Counted from the stretch's first letter, positions 11,909 through 21,741 are shown. The stretch is 64,000 nt of DNA from Massilia phyllostachyos (GCF_021044825.1 NZ_JAJNOC010000005.1:62001-126000), one strand, 5' to 3'. Notes: generated by a model from the sequence alone, not told the origin. A program made the numbers and translations.

Positions 11909-12679
11909 TCACATGGTCTTGATGCGCTCGACCATCTCGGCGCCGAAGGCGATGTACGCCTGCGCCCCTTTCGAGGACGGATCGAAGACCACGCCCGGGA
12001 TGCCGTAGGACGGCGCTTCGGCCAGGCGCACGTTGCGCGGGATGATGGTCTTGAAGACCTTGTCGCCGAAGTGCTGCTCGAGCTGGCTCGAGACCTGCTG
12101 CGACAGGGTCATGCGCGGATCGAACATCACGCGCAGCAGGCCGATGATGCGCAGGTCGGTGTTCAGGTTGGCGTGCACCTTCTTGATCGTGTTGACCAGG
12201 TCGGACAGGCCTTCGAGCGCGTAGTACTCGCACTGCATCGGGATGATCACGCCGTGCGCGGCGCACAGGCCGTTCAGGGTGAGCAGCGACAGCGCCGGCG
12301 GGCAGTCGACCAGAATGAAGTCATAGTCCTTGTCCACCGCGGCCAGCGCATCCTTCAGGCGGCGTTCGCGGTTCTCCAGCGAGACCATCTCGACTTCGGC
12401 GCCGGCCAGCTCGCGGTTGGCGGGCAGCACGTCGAAGCGCCCCGCTTCCGAGCGCACCTTGGCGGCCGCCACGTCGGCCTCGCCCAGCAGCACCTGGTAG
12501 ATCGAGTTTTCCAGGGTCGCCTTGTTGATGCCGGCGCCCATGGTGGCGTTGCCCTGCGGGTCGAGGTCCACCAGCAGCACGCGCTGCTCCAGCTTCGCCA
12601 GGCCGGCCGACAGGTTGACGGAGGTGGTGGTCTTGCCGACCCCGCCCTTCTGGTTCGCTACGCAAAAAATCTTCGCCAT
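11909..12679 (-). CDS. parA: Chromosome partitioning ATPase ParA (Soj)
   Basis: Encodes 256 aa. The deviant Walker A motif KGGVGKTT is at residues 11-18, with Walker B in DFILVDCPPALSLLT. It lacks an N-terminal HTH, so this is the chromosomal Soj type rather than a plasmid type I ParA. It ends 34 bp before parB. The gap upstream, toward rsmG, is an unusual AT-rich palindromic segment. Confidence 0.97.
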   Translation of the reverse strand: MAKIFCVANQKGGVGKTTTSVNLSAGLAKLEQRVLLVDLDPQGNATMGAGINKATLENSIYQVLLGEADVAAAKVRSEAGRFDVLPANRELAGAEVEMVSLENRERRLKDALAAVDKDYDFILVDCPPALSLLTLNGLCAAHGVIIPMQCEYYALEGLSDLVNTIKKVHANLNTDLRIIGLLRVMFDPRMTLSQQVSSQLEQHFGDKVFKTIIPRNVRLAEAPSYGIPGVVFDPSSKGAQAYIAFGAEMVERIKTM

Positions 12680-12699
12680 CTATTCTTATCCGTTGGAAG

Positions 12700-12796
12700 A
12701 GCTATATCGTTCATACCGTTCAAATCATTTTAACGGTTCGTATTTTATAAACGGTATAAACTGTTTGTACGATATAAACGATATATATCGTTTATA
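12700..12796. repeat. AT-rich repeat block with 24-bp perfect palindrome upstream of parA
   Basis: About 100 bp dominated by variants of CGTTTATA(T/C)CG and AACGGTAT in both orientations, at near 20% GC in a high-GC chromosome. It includes a perfect 24-bp palindrome at 12773-12796, centred on ATATAT with arms containing AACG/CGTT, which overlaps the rsmG stop codon. Its place immediately upstream of parA suggests a promoter/operator or a DNA-structure element. Confidence 0.55.
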
Positions 12797-13439
12797 CGGA
12801 ACGCTCCACAAACACGAGGTGGCGTTCCGCGCCTAGCCGCGGCACGTGAAGGGGCTGCAAATCCGTGATCCGCCATTCCGAAGGAATCCGTTCCTGCTCA
12901 TGCGCCGGCGCCGTCCCTTTCAATGCGATGAATCTGCCGCCCTCCGCCAGGAGGTGCGCGGACCAGTTCAGGAAATCGCTCAGGTCCGCAAAAGCGCGCG
13001 AAGTGATGACGTCGAATTTGTCGCTCACCTCGAGGTCCTGGACTTTCATGGTGTGCACGGTGACGTTGGCCAGTTCCAGCTCCGCCTTCACCTGCTTGAG
13101 GAAAGCCGTCTTCTTGTGCACGGTGTCGATCATCGACACCTTCATGTCGGGCCGTGTAATGGCCAGCACGATGCCCGGCAGGCCGCCCCCTGCCCCGACG
13201 TCCAGCACATTGCGCGCGCCGGCGAATGCCGGCACCGCGGCCAGCGAGTCGAGCAGGTGGTGGGTCACCATCTGCATCGGGTCGCGCAGGGATGTCAGGT
13301 TGTAGACGCTGTTCCATTTGTTCATCAGCGCCAGGTAACCCATCAGCTTTTCCTGTTGTTCGGCAGGAATGTCCAGCTTCATTTCGGCGATGCCGTCCGC
13401 CAGTACCTTGGCCAGCGCGGCAGGGTCGTAATACCTCAT
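12792..13439 (-). CDS. rsmG: 16S rRNA (guanine527-N7)-methyltransferase
   Basis: Encodes 215 aa. The SAM-binding motif is [17 protein letters not shown], and the family-specific [16 protein letters not shown] stretch is present. It methylates G527 of 16S rRNA. Its start overlaps the mnmG stop (ATGA), the standard coupled gidA-gidB arrangement. Confidence 0.96.
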   Translation of the reverse strand: MRYYDPAALAKVLADGIAEMKLDIPAEQQEKLMGYLALMNKWNSVYNLTSLRDPMQMVTHHLLDSLAAVPAFAGARNVLDVGAGGGLPGIVLAITRPDMKVSMIDTVHKKTAFLKQVKAELELANVTVHTMKVQDLEVSDKFDVITSRAFADLSDFLNWSAHLLAEGGRFIALKGTAPAHEQERIPSEWRITDLQPLHVPRLGAERHLVFVERSV

Positions 13440-15367
13440 TGCGCCGCCTCCGCTGGTGCATTGGTGAAGCCCTTGGCGCCGCGTTTTTTCAGATGCACCA
13501 GCAGCAGCGAGATCGCCGCCGGGGTCACTCCCGAAATGCGCGATGCCTGGCCCAGGGTTTCGGGACGCTGCTTATCGAGCTTCTGGCGCACCTCGATCGA
13601 CAGCGCCTGGATCTCCAGGTAGTTCAGGTTCTCGGGCAGCTTCAGGTTCTCGTAGTGGTCGTGACGCTCGACTTCCTTCGCCTGGCGGTTGATGTAGCCG
13701 GCGTACTTCAGCTGGATCTCGATCTGCTCCTTTACCGCCGGATCTTCGACGCCGGGGCCGGCCAGGGGCTGGCCTTCCATGCCGGTCATCGACATCAAGG
13801 TGTCGTACTGCACACCGGGACGGCGCAGCAGGTCGGCCAGGTTGTACTCACGCTCGAGCGCCTGCCCCACCACGCGTTCGGATTCGGCGGCCGCGAGGAT
13901 GCGCGGGTTGACCCAGGTCGAGCGCAGTCGTTCCAGTTCGCGTGCGATCGCTTCGCGCTTGGCCTCGAACGCCGCCCACTGGGCGTCGCCGACGATGCCG
14001 AGCTTGCGGCCGATCTCGGTCAGGCGCATGTCCGCGTTGTCTTCGCGCAGCGACAGACGGTATTCCGCGCGGCTGGTGAACATCCGGTAAGGTTCGGCCA
14101 CGCCTTGCGTGGTGAGGTCGTCGACCAGCACGCCGAGGTAGGCTTCCGAGCGGCCCGGGGTCCAGGCTTCCTCGCCCTTGGTCTGCAGCGCGGCGTTCAG
14201 GCCGGCCAGCAAGCCCTGGGCCGCGGCTTCCTCGTAACCGGTGGTGCCGTTGATCTGGCCGGCGAAGAACAGGCCCTTGATCGCTTTGGTTTCCAGCGAG
14301 GCCTTCAGGCCGCGCGGGTCGAAATAATCGTATTCGATCGCATAGCCGGGACGCAGGATGAAGGCATTCTCCAGGCCGCGCATCGAGCGCACCAGTTCCA
14401 GCTGCACGTCGAACGGCAGGCTGGTCGAGATCCCGTTCGGGTAGAACTCGTTGGTCGTCAGGCCTTCCGGTTCCAGGAAGATCTGGTGCGACTCTTTCGA
14501 TGCGAAGCGGTGGATCTTGTCCTCGATCGACGGGCAATAGCGCGGGCCGACGCCTTCGATGACGCCGGTGTACATCGGGCTGCGGTCGAGACCATTGCGG
14601 ATGATGTCGTGGGTCTTTTCGTTGGTATGCGTGACCCAGCACGGCACCTGGCGCGGGTGCATGGCGGCGTTGCCCATGACGGAGAACACCGGCACCGGAT
14701 CGAGGTCGCCCGGCTGTTCGGCCAGCACCGAAAAGTCGATGCTGCGGCCGTCGATGCGTGGCGGCGTGCCGGTCTTCAGGCGGCCTTGCGGCAGCTTGAG
14801 TTCTTTCAGACGGCTCGACAGGGACAGCGCAGGCGGATCGCCGGCTCGGCCACCCGAGTAATTCTGCAGGCCGACGTGGATCTTCCCGTCCAGGAAAGTA
14901 CCGGCGGTCAGCACCACGGCGCGGGCGCGGAACTGCAGGCCGACCTGGGTGACGGCGCCCACCACACGGTCGCCCTCCACCATCAGGTCATCGACGGCCT
15001 GCTGGAACAGCCACAGGTTCGGCTGGTTTTCGATGCGCGAACGGATCGCCGCCTTGTACAAGACCCGGTCGGCTTGGGCGCGAGTAGCGCGCACGGCTGG
15101 TCCCTTGGACGAGTTCAGGATGCGGAACTGGATGCCGGATTCGTCCGTGGCGATCGCCATGGCGCCGCCGAGGGCGTCGACTTCCTTGACCAAGTGGCCC
15201 TTGCCGATGCCGCCGATCGACGGGTTGCAGGACATGGCGCCCAGCGTTTCGATGTTGTGCGTCAGCAGCAGGGTCTTTTGACCCGTGCGTGCGGACGCGA
15301 GCGCAGCCTCGGTACCGGCATGGCCGCCGCCGACGACGATGACGTCGAATTCAGTTGGAAATAGCAT
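13436..15367 (-). CDS. mnmG: tRNA uridine 5-carboxymethylaminomethyl modification enzyme MnmG (GidA)
   Basis: Encodes 643 aa, normal length. The FAD-binding [10 protein letters not shown] motif is at the N-terminus. The signatures [12 protein letters not shown] and the [10 protein letters not shown] block are intact, and the C-terminal helical MnmE/tRNA-binding domain is complete. With MnmE it modifies U34 of several tRNAs. The gene lies next to the replication origin in many bacteria. Confidence 0.98.
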   Translation of the reverse strand: MLFPTEFDVIVVGGGHAGTEAALASARTGQKTLLLTHNIETLGAMSCNPSIGGIGKGHLVKEVDALGGAMAIATDESGIQFRILNSSKGPAVRATRAQADRVLYKAAIRSRIENQPNLWLFQQAVDDLMVEGDRVVGAVTQVGLQFRARAVVLTAGTFLDGKIHVGLQNYSGGRAGDPPALSLSSRLKELKLPQGRLKTGTPPRIDGRSIDFSVLAEQPGDLDPVPVFSVMGNAAMHPRQVPCWVTHTNEKTHDIIRNGLDRSPMYTGVIEGVGPRYCPSIEDKIHRFASKESHQIFLEPEGLTTNEFYPNGISTSLPFDVQLELVRSMRGLENAFILRPGYAIEYDYFDPRGLKASLETKAIKGLFFAGQINGTTGYEEAAAQGLLAGLNAALQTKGEEAWTPGRSEAYLGVLVDDLTTQGVAEPYRMFTSRAEYRLSLREDNADMRLTEIGRKLGIVGDAQWAAFEAKREAIARELERLRSTWVNPRILAAAESERVVGQALEREYNLADLLRRPGVQYDTLMSMTGMEGQPLAGPGVEDPAVKEQIEIQLKYAGYINRQAKEVERHDHYENLKLPENLNYLEIQALSIEVRQKLDKQRPETLGQASRISGVTPAAISLLLVHLKKRGAKGFTNAPAEAAQ

Positions 15368-15454
15368 GATGAGGAGTGGGGCGAGGAGACTAATGCGCGA
15401 TTATAGATTCTTTTTTCTTGCAGGACTCTTCGACGGTCTGAAAACGGCAGATTT

Positions 15455-15470
15455 TGTTCCACGTGAAACA
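15455..15470. promoter_or_regulatory. parS: parS centromere site 1
   Basis: TGTTCCACGTGAAACA matches the parS consensus for ParB (Spo0J) of proteobacteria. It lies 88 bp upstream of the mnmG start and about 3.6 kb from parB. Confidence 0.93.
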
Positions 15471-15473
15471 AAC

Positions 15474-15497
15474 AAAAAAGCCAGGCGAACCCGGCTT
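15474..15497 (-). terminator. Intrinsic terminator for the TauE/SafE gene, between the two parS sites
   Basis: On the minus strand: AAGCCGGG, loop TTCG, CCTGGCTT with one wobble, then a T run. It ends transcription of the permease gene and lies exactly between the two parS sites. Confidence 0.8.
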
Positions 15498-15500
15498 GAT

Positions 15501-15516
15501 TGTTTCACGTGGAACG
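15501..15516. promoter_or_regulatory. parS: parS centromere site 2
   Basis: TGTTTCACGTGGAACG, a parS site with one deviation at the last base, in inverted orientation to site 1 and 46 bp from it. It directly abuts the stop codon of the permease gene. Confidence 0.88.
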
Positions 15517-16287
15517 TCACCACCCGATCTTGGTGAAGGCGTCGTAGGCGGTCTTCAGGATCAGGGCGGACACCACGACAAGGAACAGCTTGCGCACGAA
15601 TCCGCTGCCATGCTTCAGGGCCAGCCTGGTGCCAAGCAGCGCCCCCGCGATCTGGCACACAGCCATCATCAAGCCGAGCTGCCACAGGATATGGCCGCTG
15701 TACCCGAACCACAGCAAGGCCGAGAAGTTACACGCCACGTTGACGATCTTGGCCGCCGCCGACGCGCTCAGGAAGTCGAAGCCGAAGAAGCGTACGAACA
15801 GGAAGATCAGGAAGCTGCCAGTGCCCGGTCCGAAGAAGCCGTCATAGAAACCGATGGCGGCGCCGATGCCGATCGCCCAGTAGCGCTCGGCGAGGCCGCT
15901 ATGCACCGGCGCGTGGACCGTACCCAGATCTTTCTTTTTAAAAGTGTAGACAGCCACCGCCACCAGGATGATCGGCAACAGCGTACGTACAAAATCGGCA
16001 GGCACCCGCGTCACGGTCCACGCGCCGGCAAAGGAGAGGATGAATGCCGCCATGGCCGCGGGCGCCGCCGTGCTCCACGCTACCCGGACCCGGCGTGCGT
16101 AGTTCACGGCAGCGGCACTGGTGCCGAAGATGCTGGCCAGCTTGTTGGTGCCCAACAGTGTTGCGGGAACCTCTTTCGGAAGGACGGAGAATACGGCCGG
16201 AATCTGGATCAGGCCGCCGCCGCCAACGACGGCATCGACCAGGCCGGCCGCGAAGGCAGCCGCGCCGAGCCAAGCAAAATCAATCAT
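15517..16287 (-). CDS. TauE/SafE (TSUP) family membrane permease
   Basis: Encodes 256 aa with about eight hydrophobic segments. The family-typical start GLVDAVVGGGGLIQIPA and the internal repeat GFYDGFFGPGTGSFLIFLFV are visible. TSUP proteins are proposed exporters of sulfite, sulfoacetate or other small organosulfur anions, but no substrate can be assigned. It is followed by the terminator between the parS sites, so it is monocistronic. Confidence 0.88.
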   Translation of the reverse strand: MIDFAWLGAAAFAAGLVDAVVGGGGLIQIPAVFSVLPKEVPATLLGTNKLASIFGTSAAAVNYARRVRVAWSTAAPAAMAAFILSFAGAWTVTRVPADFVRTLLPIILVAVAVYTFKKKDLGTVHAPVHSGLAERYWAIGIGAAIGFYDGFFGPGTGSFLIFLFVRFFGFDFLSASAAAKIVNVACNFSALLWFGYSGHILWQLGLMMAVCQIAGALLGTRLALKHGSGFVRKLFLVVVSALILKTAYDAFTKIGW

Positions 16288-16383
16288 GGGAATTACGTGG
16301 AGAAATGCAGAGGCTGCATTGTACTCCGGCGCATCATGCGAATGACCGAAGGACCAGGCGAAGGCAAACCGCCAACCTGCGAA

Positions 16384-17217
16384 TCAGGCTGCGGCCTGGT
16401 ACGGCGGCAGGAAGTCGAGCAGCAGCGCATTGAGGCGCTCGGTGGCGGACAGTTGCATCCAGTGCCCTGCCCCGCTCAGCACTTCGTAGCGGAAGCCCGC
16501 GCGGCAATGCTGGGCCGAGTCCAGCATCTGCTTCTCGCCCAGTGCCGGGTCGCGGTCGCTCCAGATGCCCATGACCGGCACGTCGACCGGGCGCCAGCGC
16601 GCCGGCTGGCCCAGCTTGATATTCGCGCGGTAGTAGTTCAGCGCCGCGGTCAGGCGCCCTTCGGGCTCCAGCGCCGCGCGCCAGATCGCCAGCTGCTCCG
16701 GGCGGCGCGTCATCTGGCGCAGGAAGAACCAGTCGTTGGCGCGGATCGCGTGTTCCGCCACCACCGGCATCAGGAAACCGAGGATGTACCAGAAGCGCAT
16801 CTGCTGGGTCACGCCGGCGCCGGCGATCGCGGCCGGATGGCCGGTCGACATGGCCACGAAGCGTTCGATGCGTTCCGGTGAACTCATGCACAGCTGCCAG
16901 CCGACCAGGCCGCCCCAGTCATGGCCGACGATGGTCGCCTTCTCCACACCCAGCACATCCATCAGGCCGACAATGTCGGCGCACAGGAAACGGATCGCAT
17001 ACGCGCCGGTACTTTCCGGCGCATCGGTCTTGCCGTAGCCGCGCATGTCCGGCGCGATCACCCGGTAACCGGCCTGCGCCAGCGCCGGGATCTGATGGCG
17101 CCAGATTTCGTGGGTGTCCGGAAACCCGTGCATCAGGATCACGGTGGGGCCCTCGCCTGCGCTGACGTAATGCATGCGCAGGCCGTTGACGTCAAGGAAA
17201 TGCGATTCGAGGTTCAT
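16384..17217 (-). CDS. Alpha/beta hydrolase, soluble epoxide hydrolase-like
   Basis: Encodes 277 aa. HGFPDT (residues 30-35) provides the oxyanion-hole His-Gly-x-Pro. The nucleophile elbow GHDWGG gives Asp100, as in epoxide hydrolases and haloalkane dehalogenases. The catalytic His is in GAGHWMQ near the C-terminus. An Asp nucleophile argues against an ordinary esterase. Substrate unknown. Confidence 0.85.
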   Translation of the reverse strand: MNLESHFLDVNGLRMHYVSAGEGPTVILMHGFPDTHEIWRHQIPALAQAGYRVIAPDMRGYGKTDAPESTGAYAIRFLCADIVGLMDVLGVEKATIVGHDWGGLVGWQLCMSSPERIERFVAMSTGHPAAIAGAGVTQQMRFWYILGFLMPVVAEHAIRANDWFFLRQMTRRPEQLAIWRAALEPEGRLTAALNYYRANIKLGQPARWRPVDVPVMGIWSDRDPALGEKQMLDSAQHCRAGFRYEVLSGAGHWMQLSATERLNALLLDFLPPYQAAA

Positions 17218-18071
17218 GTCTTTAGCCTCAAAGCTATTTCCCCCACAATACCACGACGGAACAAGAGAACGCAGACAATAAAAATCAGGCCCGTCACCAT
17301 GCCGACCGACTCGCCCAGCGTGCCGAACCAGGCCACGCCGGAGCGCTCCGCCAGCCAGGCGCCAAGGTCGCCGAGCTTGTTCTCCAGCGCCACCACGATG
17401 CAGGCGCCCAAGGCCGAACCTGCCATCGTGCCCATGCCGCCGACCAGGGTCATCAGCACCATCAGGCCCGACATGGTCCAGTGCACGTCGGTCAGGCTCG
17501 CGAAGCCGAGCACGACCGTCTTGGTGGCCCCGGCAAGCCCTGCAAGCGCCGCGGACAGGACGAAGGCGAGCAGCTTGTAGCGGTCGACCTCGTAGCCGAG
17601 CGAGACGGCGCGCGGCTCATTGTCTAGATCGCCTCCAGTACTTGGCCGTAGTGCGGGTCGGCCATCAGCGCATCGGTAAAGTTCTCCATGCCGACCTCCC
17701 ACAGCAGTGCCAGCGCGCGTTCGTTCAAGCTGTCCAGAGCGTGGCTGCTGCGCCAGAAATGAGAGCCGGCGCTGCAGGTCGATGCGGATATTGTCCCGTA
17801 CCGTCAACACGGCTGAAATCTGGAAGGGACGGGTGATGCCCATGCGCGCGACCTGGGCCGGCCAGGCGGCCGTGATGTCCCGACCATTGAACAGGATCTG
17901 TCCGGACGTAGAAGCGAGGAATTTGGTGAGCAGGTTGAAGCAGGTGGTCTTGACAGCGCCGTTAAGGGCTCGGATATGGCCGCGCTCGACCCGAAGGTCG
18001 AGGCCGCCAATCGCCGTGAATCCCTTGAACTCCTTAGTGAACCTGCTTGTCCCCAGGATGACGTCCGACAT
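17214..18071 (-). pseudogene. Decayed chimera of branched-chain amino acid/urea ABC transporter genes (livG N-terminus, livM C-terminus)
   Basis: An open frame starts like a LivG ATPase (MSDVILGTSRFTKEFKGF), but its Walker A reads ALNGAVKTT where GPNGAGKTT is expected. After about residue 110 it loses family resemblance. From about residue 170 it continues as the C-terminal half of a LivM permease (YKLLAFVLSAALAGLAGATK, LVGGMGTMAGSALGACIVV). The ATPase signature and Walker B and the first half of LivM are missing. A large deletion plus point changes best explains it, and the product is unlikely to transport anything. Its last codons overlap the hydrolase start downstream. Confidence 0.8.
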
Positions 18072-18152
18072 TGAATCTGCTAACAAAGACATGAGCAGAT
18101 GTGCTTGGCGTCCTCTTCCTGCCCCGAACCGTCTTGTTGACCGTGCTCGCAT

Positions 18153-18582
18153 CTGACAGGCGTGACTTTCCCGCCTCCCACCAGCAGTATGCCGGCGGCA
18201 GTGCCTGACCTTACCGTCAGACTCGCCACGGGTAGTGCCGTTGTCGCCGCGAGAGCGTCGGTGGCGAACCGTTTTTTGACTTCCAGGTTTTCACTTACCT
18301 GTATGCCATGCATATCGTCAAACTCAGCTTCGTCGCTTGGTTTTCGCGGCATAGCTGAGCCATTTCGACAGTGTGCCTGCATACCAACTTACGTAGCGTG
18401 AGACACCAAAGCAATGGCTAGAGTTCCGCTCCAGGCACGAGGAGCTGCGATCAAGCGAATCGAAGGAAAGCTGATCAGATCATACATACAAGCCCAGTCC
18501 GTCACAATATGGCCGCGTCACCCTACGCGCCGCGGATAAGCGGTATCGGCGCACGGCGCTTGTGCGCATTTGCACCGCCGTC
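18153..18582. other. Gene-free interval
   Basis: About 430 bp between the decayed liv genes and the GMC oxidoreductase. The short open frames here have no recognisable similarity and no ribosome binding sites. Probably decayed sequence. Confidence 0.4.
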
Positions 18583-20208
18583 TCAAGGATGGGCGGCCAG
18601 GATGTCTTGAGCAGCCTTTTCCGCGATCATGATCGTCGGGGAATTGGTGTTACCGGAGGTGATGAAGGGCATGATCGAGGCGTCCACCACGCGCAATCCC
18701 TGCACGCCGCGCACGCGCAGGCTGCCGTCGACCACGGCCAGCGGATCGTCGGGGCGGCCCATGCGGCAGGTGCCGACCGGGTGGAAGATCGTGGTGCCGA
18801 CCAGGCCCGCCGCATGGGCCAGTTCCTCCTCGCTCCGGTACTGCAGGCCCGGCATGAATTCTTCCGGCCGGTATTTCGCCAGCGCGGGCGCGGCCACGAT
18901 GCGGCGCGTCAGGCGCAGCGCGCTGGCCGCCATGCGGCGGTCCTGCTCGGTGCTGAGGTAGTTCGGCGTGATCTTCGGCGGCGCATAGCTGTCGCCGGAG
19001 GCGATGCGCACGTGGCCGCGCGAGCTCGGTTGCAGGTTGCAGACGCTGGCGGTAAACGCCGGGAAGCGGTGCAGCGGATCGCCGAATTTGTCGAGCGAGA
19101 GCGGCTGCACGTGGTACTGCAAATCCGGCGCCGCGCGTTCGGGCGAGGAGCGGGCAAAGGCGCCCAGCTGCGAAGGCGCCATCGACATCGGGCCGCTCTG
19201 GAACAGCGCGTACTCGAGGCCGATCAGGAATTTTCCCAAGGGCCTGGTCGCCCGCGTATTCAAGGTGCGCACGCCCTGCACCTTGAAGATCATCCGCAGC
19301 TGCAGATGGTCCTGCAGATTCTCGCCGACGCCTGGCACGTCGGCGATTGGCGCGATGCCGTGGCGCTGCAAGTCGGCCGCGTGCCCGATGCCGGACAGCT
19401 GCAGGATCTGCGGCGAACCGACGGCTCCGGCCGCCAGCAGGGTTTCGCGCTGCGCCGTGGCGGTGAAGGCGCGCCCGCCGCCGGTGAACTGGACGCCCGT
19501 GCAGCGCTTGCCTTGCGGCGTATCGGCGAACAGCAGGCGCTCGACCTGGCAGCCGGTCATGATCGTCAGGTTCGGCCGTTGCGACGCCGGTTTCAGGAAA
19601 GCCTTCGCCGTATTCAGGCGGATGCCACGGCGCTGGTTGACCTCGAAATACGCCGATCCTTCTCCCTGCCCCGCGTTCAGGTCGTCGATCTTCGGGATGC
19701 CGCTCTGCGCCGCCGCCTCGCGAAAAGCGTCCAGGATCGCCCAGGACAGGCGCTGCTTTTCGACTCGCCACTCGCCGCCGACGCCATGCAGTTCGCTGGC
19801 GCCGAGATAGTGATCCTCACTGCGCTTGAACAGCGGCAGCACGCGCTCCCAGCGCCAGGAATCGTCACCCGCCACCTCGGCCCAGCGTTCGTAGTCGAGC
19901 GGCTGGCCGCGCATGTAGATCATGCCGTTGATCGAGGAACTGCCGCCCAGAACCTTGCCGCGCGGGTAGATCAAAGCCCGTCCATGCAGGCCCGGCTCGG
20001 CTTCGGTGCGCAGCAGCCAATCCGTGCGCGGATTGCCGATGCAGCGCAGGTAGCCGACCGGGATGTGAATCCACAGATAGTCATCCTTGCCGCCGGCTTC
20101 CAGCAGCAGGACGTTCACGTCCCGGTTGCGGGTCAGGCGATTGGCCAGCACGCAGCCCGATGTGCCGGCCCCGACGATGATGTAGTCGTACTCGCCGGCC
20201 GATTCCAC
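18583..20208 (-). CDS. GMC-family flavoprotein oxidoreductase (choline/alcohol dehydrogenase-like)
   Basis: Encodes 541 aa from a GTG start; an in-frame TAG lies just upstream. The FAD-binding motif is DYIIVGAGTSGCVLANRL (residues 8-25). The GMC signature GGSSSINGMIYMRG is present, and the active-site His lies in FHPVGTCRMG with the second His/Asn position in SGNTNSPTIM. Members oxidise alcohols such as choline or aliphatic and aromatic alcohols. With no betaine genes nearby, a general alcohol dehydrogenase role is the safer reading. Confidence 0.9.
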   Translation of the reverse strand: MESAGEYDYIIVGAGTSGCVLANRLTRNRDVNVLLLEAGGKDDYLWIHIPVGYLRCIGNPRTDWLLRTEAEPGLHGRALIYPRGKVLGGSSSINGMIYMRGQPLDYERWAEVAGDDSWRWERVLPLFKRSEDHYLGASELHGVGGEWRVEKQRLSWAILDAFREAAAQSGIPKIDDLNAGQGEGSAYFEVNQRRGIRLNTAKAFLKPASQRPNLTIMTGCQVERLLFADTPQGKRCTGVQFTGGGRAFTATAQRETLLAAGAVGSPQILQLSGIGHAADLQRHGIAPIADVPGVGENLQDHLQLRMIFKVQGVRTLNTRATRPLGKFLIGLEYALFQSGPMSMAPSQLGAFARSSPERAAPDLQYHVQPLSLDKFGDPLHRFPAFTASVCNLQPSSRGHVRIASGDSYAPPKITPNYLSTEQDRRMAASALRLTRRIVAAPALAKYRPEEFMPGLQYRSEEELAHAAGLVGTTIFHPVGTCRMGRPDDPLAVVDGSLRVRGVQGLRVVDASIMPFITSGNTNSPTIMIAEKAAQDILAAHP

Positions 20209-20399
20209 GGGCTACCGTCCCCGGCTCGAGATGTTGGCAATGGTAACGCGAGCGACGCATCCGAAACCCGAAGCCCTCGCACTCTCCCCCTCCAACAGGC
20301 GTGACATGGGCATGCGAAACAGCGCGTCGAGATCCATCCAGTCCCCTGCGTTCGTCATTCGATGAGGCAAGCTTACCAGATCGTAAACGCCTGTCCAGC

Positions 20400-21445
20400 C
20401 CCCATCTGTGGATAACGATCTGGATATCCACAGGTGCGGTTTGTGCAAAACGCGGCTGTTTTGGGTAGGTACGGATTCTTGTCCAACTTTCGAACGTCGG
20501 AATCAGGTGTCCAGTACACCGGCTTATTCTTCCTCCAAGTAGTTGATTTCTCGACGCTTCGAAGGCTTGTCCACAGAAAGCGTGGGCCGTTAACCACTAC
20601 TACTACCGTTGTATACACATACTTGTTTGTAAACCGGAAAGGCCGCGAAAAAAAAAAATTTGCCGGCTCGTCGCGTGAAACCGACAAATCCTGAGACCAG
20701 ATCGGCCTGGTCCTGCTTTGCGCTTTCCAGCATGTGAAGACCACTGCGAGCACAGCAAATCGCCTGAGCGCTCTCAAGCTGTGGAAAACAGACGGGATAT
20801 CCACAGAATGGAATGTGCAGAAAGCTCGGTTAACCTAGTACGCCAAAAATCTGTCCAACTTTCTTCCAACTCAGAAACAAGCTTTGTCCAGCAGGTTAAC
20901 GCGACCGTAAACCATTGACGTTGTGGAGAAAACCGGTCTTATCCACACAAGGATGCGCGTTTACTATCACTACCAGTTTGTATACAAACTTGTTTACTAC
21001 AACAACAAGACCAACAACCGCGTCCATGGCCGATTTCCAGGCCTGCAGACCGAATACGAAAAGCGTTCAGCAAAAAAGCGTCGCCTTCCAGCTGTCTGAA
21101 CAGTGTTCGCAAGCCCTGTTCGTTTTGCCGGCATGGTCAGCCAGTGCTTATCGAGGCTCCTGGAATAGCTGGCCAAGCCTGCACGACTGCTGTCTTGCTC
21201 GCAAATCGGCATCGCGGCTGTGGAAAAGCCGACGCATATCCACAGGAGCGGATGTGCAGAACGACGGCTTTTTTGGGTAGCCAAAAATTTGTCCACGTTC
21301 CGTTCAAACGCCACACACGCTTTGTTCAGCCGGTAAACGCGCAGCCAAGTCCTTGATACTGTGGAGTAAACCGAACTTATCAACAGAAAGATGCGCGTTT
21401 ACTATCTACTACCAGCTTTATATACAAACTTTAGTTAACTAAAGA
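20400..21445. other. oriC: Candidate chromosomal replication origin with three repeated DnaA-box modules
   Basis: Gene-free DNA with three degenerate copies of one module. Each has ATATCCACA (20424, 20797, 21236), then a second box 143, 142 and 141 bp later (TTGTCCACA 20567, TTATCCACA 20939, TTATCAACA 21377). About 20 bp further is an AT-rich element with GTTTACTATC...GTATACAAACTTG (20589, 20959, 21397). Further TGTGGA-type boxes lie at 20407 (perfect TGTGGATAA), 20780, 20922, 21219 and 21360. An A11 run lies at about 20649. Genes and parS around it fit an oriC. No rep gene is present, which argues against a plasmid origin. Confidence 0.72.
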
Positions 21446-21623
21446 CCCGAGACTTCGCGACTGCGAACGTCATCCAGGAAGCCCGCTTTCACTGGCCTCT
21501 CTTAGCTAAGACACGCACAATGGCAATGCGACTGCCTGACAACAGTGAACGGATGACCTCGATCAAGCGCTGGACAAGCATTGGACAAGTCGCTTGACGT
21601 GCTCGACGCATGTCGGCATGCGC

Positions 21624-21649
21624 TGTGCACAAGCCCTTCCTTATGCACA
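21624..21649. promoter_or_regulatory. Additional DnaA-box pair upstream of the nucleosidase gene
   Basis: TGTGCACAA at 21624-21632 and TTATGCACA at 21641-21649, the latter a perfect TTATNCACA match. They lie 200 bp beyond the third repeat module and may belong to the same origin. Confidence 0.5.
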
Positions 21650-21741
21650 GCTCAGGCAGGACAATGGCCGCTCATCTTGCCGTTCTTGCTGAAAAATTCA
21701 GCACAACATGGGCGCTTCAAGAAATCAAAACAGGAAAAACC

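Noticed and set aside
18080..18382. 100-codon open frame on the minus strand
   Set aside because: Low-complexity, overlaps decayed liv sequence, no start signal and no recognisable similarity.
20212..20448. Short open frame just upstream of the GMC oxidoreductase
   Set aside because: Lies partly in origin-like repeats, has no similarity; a 48-codon form from 20358 cannot be excluded but is unsupported.
20400..21445. Integrated plasmid origin with iterons
   Set aside because: No replication initiator gene nearby; the repeats contain DnaA-type 9-mers and the surroundings are core chromosome genes with parS.
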